A stretch of DNA of 64,000 nucleotides from Spongilla lacustris (taxonomy: Eukaryota > Porifera > Demospongiae > Spongillida > Spongillidae): positions 2,592,179-2,656,178 of the forward strand of contig OX442427.1 of NCBI GenBank assembly GCA_949361645.1. Direction: 5' to 3'. Below are positions 55,507 to 64,000 of the stretch, in pieces (positions within the stretch are counted from its first letter, which is position 1; the number at the start of each line of letters is the position of its first letter). The notes beneath the pieces were generated by a model that was not told where the DNA came from, ran no database searches, and saw nothing but the letters and a program-made list of their open reading frames with translations. The position numbers and the translations under genes were made by a program.

Positions 55507-57906
55507 TGTACATTTTTCTCCTTCATTGAGCTTTTTATCGGTGGCACATTTTTCTACGTGGTCTTCTTTGTTATAGTAGTCGGAAGTGTAACAAGTGTTA
55601 CTAGCTGGTGCAGGATCTCATCTAAGTGGCATTGCCTCCTGCTACCTCTACTATGATGACAGAGTATGATGACACCTATGCAAGTGTATCTATCCCAGAT
55701 GCTATGTATACGTTAACAATAATATTGCAGACAGCATTTAATTATTTGCCTGTGCATGCAGAGACATGGTACTTGTGGAATCAATTTTTGTTTCCTCTAT
55801 TGCAATAAAAGCAAATAAATAAATGCATGTATAATTGCTTAAAACCGCTGTAAGTGCCCAGAACAGAATACGGTTAACTGGCAAGCAGATTCGCTAATAA
55901 AGGTATCAAATAGCACTGGGTAAAAATGTGGCAGAATTTGTGAATAGTTAACATATATCTTGGTTATAATCTAAAGCATCAAGCTCATATTCCTTACTAA
56001 CAGGAACCTTATTTTGATTTGAATTGATTCGATAAATTTTCACATAGCTTTCAGGTATCATATACTGGACTGGTTATTGGTTCTGTTTCATGTAGGGTGA
56101 TGACATCAAATGTGCATTCATGAAGAATGGCTTGACAAAAGTTTGCTAGGCCCAGACTAATTGCATGCTTGCACTATACATAACTATAAGCACATGGCAT
56201 ACCAAAATCCCAATCTACATGGCAACACTGGACATGGCATTGTGTACAAGAGAATCCATAATATACATGTAGAATAAGGGTTTTTGTATACCTAATAATA
56301 ATGATTGTACTGCGGAGTCTAAAATATTTGAAACAATAAATCAGGTGAGGATGTTTACTATGAATTCTATTAGCATTGCTGCATCAGAAGTAAAAGGCTG
56401 CAGGTTAATAGTTCCAATAACCATCATCAATATAAAATATGACTGGCTTGTGTTAAATTTGTGCATGCCGAGGGCCACTTATTATACTTGTTGGTAAGCT
56501 GCCTAATGGAAGCTTCAGTTTCTGAAAAAAAAAAAGGTATCAGACTAACAAGCTTCTCTCACATGATGCTATCCTACTTTCAAGACACTCATTTGCCATC
56601 CAATACTGATATATACATGTATATACACTCTACTTTCCTCACCCAGTTTTCTTTCCACCAGCCTATAGTCTTTAGATGATGAAAGCTTTGTGTGTGATAT
56701 TACCAATACAGTTTTTGAAGCAGTGATGTTTCCGGGAGACAGGTTACCCTCCTTGTTAAGGATGGTGGTCATGGTTTAGGGAATACTAATGCTGCTTATG
56801 TGGTCCCCTCTTTTTACCTAGCACCTGAAGCAAGTTCATCTAATCTTGCCCATTTGCACAGCAATAAGATTGGTAATGCATTTAGCTAAGCACCCAAATC
56901 CTTGTATGTGTAGCATTAGGAGATACATACATGTAGCAAGTCAGCAAGCAAGGGGTACAGAATCATTTAGTCAAATTTTACACCACAGCGAAATGTTTTG
57001 CCCAGTTGTACATGTAATAGAAACATCTGGTGTTTGTGCATGGTCCTGAGTCATGCAATTGTCTTCCAATATGCACTGTGACCACATGGTTATAGCCTCG
57101 ATCATCACAAAATAGCAATGGGGAAGACCCAACTCTGCTTTGATGTTGATGTCAGTGTCTGCACTGCTGTACAATGTAGGGCTTCACCTTGGCATTACAA
57201 TATGTACAATTGAACTTGCTGTATGTGTGGAGCCAAATAGACTGAAACTACATTTCTTCTATTCAGCTGAAGCAGCAACTAGACCATACCCACTTGTTAA
57301 TCTGCATGCAAAGTGGGAAGGTGCAAAAGTGTCTAAGTGGCATCCCAAACCAACATTTTCCCATTCCTCCAAGGCATGATTGCGGCACTATCAGGGTGTT
57401 TTCCATGGACAGGTCTAAACCTTAGGGTTCAAGCTGGGATGAAACAATCACAATTGATGCCTACATCTAAAATAAATTTATTTCCATTAATTTTTATTTT
57501 AATATCTTGTCTCTTTACTGCACATATGTTTTAATGAAATATTGCACAATTCTTGCACAGCTACGTTAATTTTCAATTCTAAATAGAGAGGTGCTGATAT
57601 TAAATGTTATACCAGTAGTAACTTTAGGGGTGGCACGTATTGAAATAAAAATTTCAAAGCAAAGTGGTACATGTATATGTCTATATAATAATGGGCCAAG
57701 CTCCATATGAGTTCCTTGCTGACAAATGTGCTGAAAATGGGGGAGGGGGGGGGAGGGAGAGAACATGTTCTGAAGTTGCAGGCTGGATACAAGCCAGCTG
57801 CAGGCTGCCTTTTGAGGGCCACCAGTCTATGTCTTCGAGGATCCTGAACCAGCAGGACAAGATTTGATGATGGAGCTACCAGAACTTACATATACATATT
57901 GCGATA

Positions 57907-57960
57907 TGTTTGTGTGTGTGTGTGCGTGTGTGGTGTGTGTGTGTGTGTGTGTGCGTGTGC
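57907..57960. repeat. (GT)n microsatellite, interrupted
   Basis: TG dinucleotides with GCGTG and GGTG interruptions. Confidence 0.95.
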
Positions 57961-58546
57961 CTATATGTGATCAAAAGTGTGTCAATATGTGCACTCAATA
58001 ACACTGAAATCGATGTTTGTGTATGTTTAATTATTATAGTTATAATTCCGTATTAGTGGAACCTGCCATTAATGGCCAACTAGTTCTGCATACCTGCCAC
58101 TTAACTAAAGTCATGAGCCTGCTGAGCGCAATGATATGTAATTGTATACTAAATTTAAATATGCACAATAGTTCATACATGTACATACTCATTCAGCTCA
58201 TACTATAAATTGAACATCCACGAAGAGAGGTGGCATGGAGGGGCTGCAGTTAGGGTGGATGGCTAGATCTGTCTAACAACACTCACTGACAATCTTCTCA
58301 TCCACAATCATTAATTATCATAAAACAAAAACCACAAGCGAATCCATCAGCTGCCTCCTCTCATTCTCCTTCTACCCTCCTCCCTCCTCCCTCCCTCTCT
58401 TTTTCCTTGCATTTGTCCGTATAGTGATTTGGGAGGTGTGTCACATGACCTGATATATGTACTTGTACTGCTTCATTCTGGTGGTTGTGTACAGGGTATA
58501 TGTATTATACATGTATATAATTATATATATAATAATATAATTATAC

Positions 58547-59476
58547 ATGGCTGGCATGTGCTCTGAGACCAATCAGCACCTGTTGAATGCCATCGATAAG
58601 TTTAATAAACATGTTTCTAATGAGGAGACGGTTACATTGGAAGCTATCAGGGAGACACCATGCCGCCAAAAGGTGCTTTCGAACAAATTGGAAGACAGCC
58701 TGTTTGCACAGCTTTTTTCAAAATCATCATTGCCTGACAGAGCTCGCCTTTTATCAGTTTTGTCTCCCCATGCTGCTGCATGGCTTTCCACAGCTCCTTC
58801 TCCTGGTCTCAATCTGCAGTTGGAGTCTTCTGAGTTCCAAGCAGCCATACAATGGTGGCTTGGTGTTAGTATCTCAGGCTCTCAGGGTGCCACATGTCCT
58901 CACTGTCCAGCTCATTCTTTGGACCCTTTAGGCCATCATGCTTTGACATGCAAGCATGGGGGCGATGTAGTCATTCGTCACAACAGGCTCCGGGATGTAT
59001 TTGCAGAGTCATGTACGAGAGCCTGCATAAGTGCTCAGGTGGAGGTTGGGTATGGCTTTACATCTGAGGAGCGCCACACGCGACCAGCTGATGTCCTGGC
59101 AGCAAACTGGATGATGGGAAAGCCTGCTGCATTTGACTTTACTGTCACATCACCGCTAACCTCAAGTAATTTACCTGAAGCGAGTGTGACAGCAGGGTCT
59201 GCAGCCTTTGCAGCAGAGGAGAGGAAGCATAAGGCCAATGACTCCAAATGTGCAGAACTGGGTTGGGTATGCATCCCAATAGCTGTGGAGACCTATGGGT
59301 GTTGGGGCACTGAAGCAAAGTGGGCACTATCGCAGCTAGCCTCTCGCTTGGCCACACGTCAGAACTGCCCAAAGTCTGCAGCTATCACAGCCCTATATCA
59401 GAGGTTGAGCATGACCCTTGTTAGGGCAAATGTGAGGGCTCTTCTTTCAAGGGCCATCTCAGACACAGGCTACTGA
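58547..59476 (+). CDS. RLE-type endonuclease ORF of a non-LTR retrotransposon (copy C, 5'-truncated)
   Basis: An uninterrupted 309-codon ORF. It matches the C-terminal region of R2-superfamily-like non-LTR reverse transcriptases. Visible motifs are RARLLSVLSPHAAAWLS and IQWWLG, then a zinc-binding cluster CPHCPAHSLDPLGHHALTCK, the RHNRLRD motif, TRPADVLAANW and AAFDFTVTSPL. The last three correspond to the RHN, PD and D-x-[K/T] elements of the restriction-like endonuclease. After this come WVCIPIAVETYGCWGTEAKW and RLSMTLVRANVRALLS before the stop. No reverse transcriptase lies upstream; an AT microsatellite precedes the ATG. It is therefore a 5'-truncated insertion or, less likely, a retained stand-alone gene. 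The closest relative in the window is the frameshifted copy at 62330-63139. Confidence 0.85.
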   Translation: MAGMCSETNQHLLNAIDKFNKHVSNEETVTLEAIRETPCRQKVLSNKLEDSLFAQLFSKSSLPDRARLLSVLSPHAAAWLSTAPSPGLNLQLESSEFQAAIQWWLGVSISGSQGATCPHCPAHSLDPLGHHALTCKHGGDVVIRHNRLRDVFAESCTRACISAQVEVGYGFTSEERHTRPADVLAANWMMGKPAAFDFTVTSPLTSSNLPEASVTAGSAAFAAEERKHKANDSKCAELGWVCIPIAVETYGCWGTEAKWALSQLASRLATRQNCPKSAAITALYQRLSMTLVRANVRALLSRAISDTGY

Positions 59477-59536
59477 TATATTATTTAGTCTAGGTGGTAG
59501 GTAATGTAACGTTATGTGCTTGTTTATCTGTATTGT

Positions 59537-59645
59537 ATTATATATATATATAATATAATTTATGTAATTATAATCATAATTATAATTATAATTATAATTA
59601 TAATTATTATATATATATATATATATATAATTATATATATATATT
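59537..59645. repeat. TA/TAATTA microsatellite
   Basis: ATATAT and AATTAT repeats directly follow the retrotransposon copy C 3' region and may represent its tail repeat. Confidence 0.95.
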
Positions 59646-60247
59646 ATTGTGGCTGATCTTTGGTACATGTACCCATGTAGATCTACATGTGATTAAACCT
59701 TTGGAGCCATTCTAGTATCAATAGGCAGCTCCTCCTCCATACATGTACATGTAGATTACATTGATGAGGAACTGCTGACTGAAGCCATGAACCATCTTTG
59801 TACTACAGCTCAGTTTTGTGCATTGAAAGCCCTGACCTCTTTTTTGAATGATGATCCCTCTCCTCCTCCTCATTCCTTATGGTTCCTCCCTCTATCATCC
59901 ACACACAAATAGTATACACCTAGAAGCATGCATGCCCCTCCCCCTCTCAAGCACCCTATTATACATGTAGTTACCTTACCTCCCTGGTGAGGAACAGGTG
60001 GGTGGAGGCTAGAGAACAGCTGGTAGCAGAACCTAGCAACACCAGTGCTCTGAGCAGGATAGGCTCTACTCCCATGCTCTTCTGCACAACTGGGGGACCA
60101 ATAGGTAGTGTTGGGGGAGGGGCGCACTAATAGGGAGTATTGGTGGATGGGACTAACAGGATTGTTCAGGTGTAGTAAATGCACTACATTTTTTTCCCAA
60201 TTATATATGCATGTGTACTAGTAATTATTGCAAGAAGGGGAAGGTGA

Positions 60248-61125
60248 GGGAAGTAACCTCAGTGCAAATGGACATGTTTGATTTGCCTTCTGTTGAGGTG
60301 TCTAGGCTATGGGACAACACATTTGAATTGTGTCAGGACTATATTGTGGTGTTTCCCATACAGGGTTCATACAGTGCATACACTGATTCCAAGGGTCTCA
60401 TGCATGCATGTGATGCATGTGAAGAACTGTTAATATTGGTATCTTTGAGCATGCAGACACATGAACTTTATTATAATCTGATTCATATTCAATAATTGGC
60501 AAACCACACAAGATATAAATTTCTCATTGCATTATCATAATTTTGTACTGCCACTTATACAAAACCAAAACCGCACCCTTAAATAAAGTGTTGCCATAAC
60601 CTTTTCCCATCATCTTTATTAATAATCAATCTTTGTCATAACCTTTTGCCATAACCTTATTCAAGTGTTGTCATAACTTTTGTCATCACCATAATCATAA
60701 CCATTTGTTGCCATCTTCAGTTCCTCTGGGTCCAGTCCCAGCTGCTCCAACCTCTTTAGTTCATCTTCATTTTTGACATCATGGTCAGTGCTCAACTGGA
60801 GTGTCTCCAATGTTCCATTGGGGGTTTGGTACACAACCACAGCTCTAGAGTCTCCAACATTGGCCTCATATAGCTTGTTCCCACAGACCACAGCCACTAC
60901 AGCAGTACACCATCCTGATATGAGGGGCTCCAGCTCCTCAAGTCTGGCCACTTCACCAGGGTACAACTGAGATGCCTGGTAGGACTTCATTTCCTAACGG
61001 AAGGCAACAGATTCTACATGTAGTTATTACACAATGCCAATGAACAATCACCTGCTACACTTGCAGGAGGTATACGTTCTTGCAGGTATCTCTCTTTTCA
61101 TTGATGTGCACTTGTATACTTTTAG
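60248..61125 (-). pseudogene. Partial duplicate of the TAB1 locus
   Basis: Three colinear blocks match the TAB1 locus in the same orientation: 60248-60349 to the intron-2 block (45870-45970), about 60715-60993 to exon 2 (46475-46743), and about 61060-61125 to the end of exon 1 (46806-46868). Exon 2 keeps its acceptor and EMKSYQASQLYPGEVARLEE, but has ISGW for ISGG and YEAN for YVAN, and breaks off after DPEELK. The exon 1 donor GTAAG has become CTGCAAG. Exon 2 differs at roughly nine positions. It is not functional as a TAB1 gene. Confidence 0.85.
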
Positions 61126-61609
61126 TTCTGTTTCTGCTATGTGTATTTCTCTCTTTCAGCCATCTCCCAGGATATGCTATTTCCGGCATACATGTACTTA
61201 TAATGGATATTTCTAGACATGGGGACACTAAGTACCATATTTAGACCTAATTTCTTACTTAGCTTTTACATGATGATGTTATATCAAAAAATTTCGCATT
61301 GCATACATGTACACAGCCAAAAAAAAAAAAAGAAGACCTTTGAGGGTAACAATAAAATGGGGCATAGAAATAAAATTCTGTGCCTCCATTTAATGTGTCC
61401 TTTGTGGTCTAGAAAGGACACATTCAATCACATAGAATTTTAATTTTTTGATAAGGACTGAGAAATGTTCCAGTGCAGTGCTATACCAAATGCACGTAAT
61501 TATAATATGCATTGGTCTTATAATAAACATCCCTAAATGTGAGATCTTCAGCCGTAGTGACATCAGCTTATTTCCACCAGCTATGAAAGGATCCAACAGT
61601 CCCAATTAG

Positions 61610-63655
61610 GTTATTCTGTGCATTCCCATTGGTGACCAAGCATTCTGTTCTGCCTTCATTTCAGGGAAGCTAAAGCTCTGTTAATTAACATTGTTGCAAC
61701 TTGAAAACAGTTGATTCACATTTTGCATTTTCACTTAATTCTTTATCAGTGTGCACATTTCTGCAAGATGGCTCATGTTGCCCATGGTACTCCACCCTCC
61801 CAAGCTATGCAGGCCCTTGGCCTTTGATCTTGATATCTGCAGTTGCTTCTCACGTGACACTGCAGTTGACGCATCTGATCAGTCCTGGCAGCTGGCAGAG
61901 CTCGGTTTGAGTAGGGGTGGCCTTGGTTTTTCACTCACCAGCAGCATATATTAATTAAATCCCTGAGGTCTTCTGGCTTTAGTATGTCCTCACAACAACA
62001 CCTTAAAAAAGCAGTAGAGGAATTCAATTCACTTGTTCCAACTTCTGATGCCTTCGTCTGCAGCCACCCAAATTTTAGGTAGCTATCAAGTGGTGGCTGG
62101 GTCTTGACTCCTTAAGCGGTGGACAACTTTCACTTGTGTATTATAAGAGATTTTGGTTGTTCTTGTATGATTTCTGATTGTCTATACAAAGATGATCATG
62201 AAACCTGAATGTTTCATAATAGACAACTTTCAGGTAGATCATTGTGTTTTTTTTTTTAATGAAATGATTAAACCATATTAAGTTGATTAAGGAATTAAAT
62301 TTAATCCATTGTACTTAATGTTCCACCTCGCCAGCAATCACTGTCCTCTTGCATTGAAGAAGCTGACTTCAATTCGCTCTTTTCAGATGCCAGCACTGTG
62401 ACAAATGCTAGATTGCATGCTATTTCAGCACCACAAGCTCATGCATGGCTTAAAGTGCAGCCTTCACCAAAGTTAGGTTTGCGTTGATGTCTGATGAAGC
62501 ACAGGTCATTCTAAAATGGTGGCTTGGCCTTCCTTTGACACCTGATGGCACCCCATGTCCACTTTGTCATCACAACATGGATGCTTGGGGACATCACATG
62601 CTTACTTGCCGTTCTGGAGGTGATATGATAACTAGACACAACCTGCTCAGAGACTGCATTGCCGACTTATGCAACAAGGCATGCCTTTCCCCACAAATTG
62701 AGAAAGGAAGTGGCATTCTTCTTAAGGATCAATCTAGACCAGCAGACATCCTAGTGCCAAACTGGTCCCTCTCCTGCCCAGCTGCATTTGACATAAAGGT
62801 GATCAATCCGCTAAATTTGCAATTTTTACAAGAAGTGGCTCAAACCTGTGGTCATGCAGCTGAGATGGGAGAGGAATCCAAGCACTCTGCAAATGACGAG
62901 GCATGTGCCCTTAGAGGATGGTCATGCATCCCTATGGTTATGGAAGTGTTTGGGGGTTGGGGCAATGAAGCTATTGATGTGCTGACTAAACTTCTAAAAA
63001 GATGGCCACCCAGCTATGTCGACCTCTTGTTGAGGTTACATCAACCATCTACAGTCGCCTTAGCCTCATCCTTATGAGGCAGAATGCCAGGGCAATTTTG
63101 GCCAGACGTGTCTCACTAACTACATCTTGTGACTTTTAGTCTTAATAAACAGTTGGGAATACATGTAGGTCATAGTTAGTATAGTAAAATGTTACTACAT
63201 ACATTATTTAGCAAATCCATAGTTATAGTGAGTTATTAAAAATGTTGTATTCATTTCAGCAGGAATGACCGCCTGTTATTCTATTCTTCTTCACTCAATT
63301 CCACGTACTGCAGTAAATGCATTTTGGAACCACAAGTGGTACCGAATGAGTTAGTATAATCTGTTAAATATCAGAAAAAATCATCTACAGTACATCCAGT
63401 AAGAAGGTCTGGTACCCTGTCCATTTTGAAACAATGTTTTTTGCCTGAGTACCAGCTGGATTAGTTGTACAGCAATTGAGCTTGGCTCATACACCAATGC
63501 ATACCGTCAGGCAACAGTTTTCCACTTCTAAAGTATCACCTTTGGTCTGTGTATTGATGGTTACAATGTGCATCTCATGCAAGGGGAGGGGGGAGTTGAT
63601 TGTGTACTTTCTTGTTTGCAATCAACCATATTTGGTACTGTAAGCTTCTCAATTT
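61610..63655 (+). mobile_element. Non-LTR retrotransposon, longer decayed copy (B)
   Basis: Coding remnants run on the plus strand: CIPIGDQAFCSAFIS (about 61618), MAHVAHGTPPSQAMQALGL (about 61768-61825), then after a frame change LDICSCFSRDTAVDASDQSW and QLAELGLSRGGLGFS (about 61828-61940), typical of the region after the reverse transcriptase catalytic core, and the endonuclease region to 63139. From 63431 the 3' part matches copy A. The catalytic reverse transcriptase core is missing, so the copy is 5'-truncated. Confidence 0.8.
62330..63139 (+). pseudogene. Frameshifted RLE endonuclease region of copy B
   Basis: Homologous to the ORF at 58547-59476: ARLHAISAPQAHAWLK, then a frameshift near 62485, SDEAQVILKWWLGLPL, CPLCHHNMDAWGHHMLTC, RHNLLRD, SRPADILVPNW, AAFDIKVINPL and WSCIPMVMEVFGGWGNEA. 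A second frameshift near 63035 leads into YSRLSLILMRQNARAILARR and the stop at 63137-63139. The zinc cluster and endonuclease motifs remain recognisable, with D-I-K where copy C has D-F-T. Confidence 0.85.
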
Positions 63656-64000
63656 GGAGCTGTGGGAACATTGTCTTCGGCTGAGTAAGTTAGTTGACAT
63701 ATTTACCATCCGCCAGATATAAAGATTGGTCTATTTACAATCAATTTTCATTTTGTTGTGGAACACCTTTATATTTCCTGTTGTATAATTGAATCAGACA
63801 GGAAATACGCTCTGGTATTGTATTAGTTAAATGGAGATTGCCATGTTGTGGCATGGCTAAAAGGAGATGAAATGCCATTTATGCGTTTTCATGTTTGTTG
63901 CGTTCATACATATATTTTATAAGATAGGATCTGGATTTCAGCTGCCAGTTCTGAAGCCAACTGCCCTTGCCTTTGCATCCCAATACCCATACATGAGGAA
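63656..64000. other. No gene recognised
   Basis: AT-rich end of window with no ORF or repeat of note. Confidence 0.5.

Larger units (their letters stand above)
50650..58540. other. ~7.9 kb without a supportable gene
   Basis: AT-rich sequence. Short ORFs on both strands lack domain character and splice logic. Isolated items are a near-duplicate of about 30 bp (CAATGACAAATTGCAGAAAT and CAATGACAAATCACAGAAAT, 51260 and 51326), CRE-type TGACGTCA at 52453, the palindrome at 52082, the short repeat at 55448 and a GT microsatellite at 57907. Confidence 0.5.

Overview
The window is metazoan nuclear DNA. It has intron-rich genes with GT..AG splicing, abundant microsatellites, many short inverted-repeat elements, and three genes recognisable as animal orthologues or family members: JMJD8, a CYP3-like cytochrome P450 and TAB1. 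Compact introns, coiled-coil/death-domain proteins and the transposon mix (P-like, Ginger-like, piggyBac-like and hAT-like elements, RLE-type non-LTR retrotransposons) suggest an early-branching animal, perhaps a demosponge. That is inference; nothing here fixes the species.

Layout. 1-930: an array of 57-60 nt units, each bounded by splice signals and separated by 56 nt intron-like spacers. 987-5899: a P-element/THAP9-like transposon with perfect 30-bp terminal inverted repeats (TIRs) and a 7-bp target duplication. Its transposase gene is decayed and interrupted by a large SGATTTL-coding tandem repeat. 6191-11911 (minus): a JMJD8 orthologue in six recognised exons; the N-terminal exon(s) were not found. 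12.7-16.6 kb: minisatellites, a 474-bp foldback, a 200-bp assembly gap and several miniature inverted-repeat elements (MITEs). 17564-33526 (minus): a complete 13-exon CYP3-like P450 of 512 aa, whose introns carry foldback elements, a hAT-like MITE, a gypsy-like remnant and a TTAA-flanked element. 33971-39599: a 5.6-kb Ginger-like DNA transposon with TGTCA...TGACA ends, about 100-bp TIRs, a CCGG duplication and a broken gypsy-type integrase.

39.6-40.9 kb: a degenerate TGCAGTG repeat array, into which the Ginger-like element had inserted, followed by an internally deleted non-LTR retrotransposon copy. 41351-42190 (minus): coiled coil plus a death-domain-like C-terminus. 43797-47142 (minus): a TAB1-like PP2C domain spliced in phase to a long 14-aa-repeat coiled coil. 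47.3-49.1 kb: a hAT-like MITE and another TIR element. 50.4 kb: a small helix-turn-helix ORF. 50.7-58.5 kb: no supportable gene. 58547-59476: an intact 309-codon RLE endonuclease ORF from a non-LTR retrotransposon. 60.2-61.1 kb: a broken partial duplicate of the TAB1 locus. 61.6-63.7 kb: a longer, frameshifted retrotransposon copy.

The most biologically interesting possibility is the TAB1 locus. The PP2C-like domain retains several metal-site motifs lost in vertebrate TAB1, is followed in phase by a repetitive coiled coil, and lies directly upstream of a coiled-coil/death-domain ORF on the same strand. If these form one transcript they would be a new TAB1-coiled-coil-death architecture. The last link is unproven.
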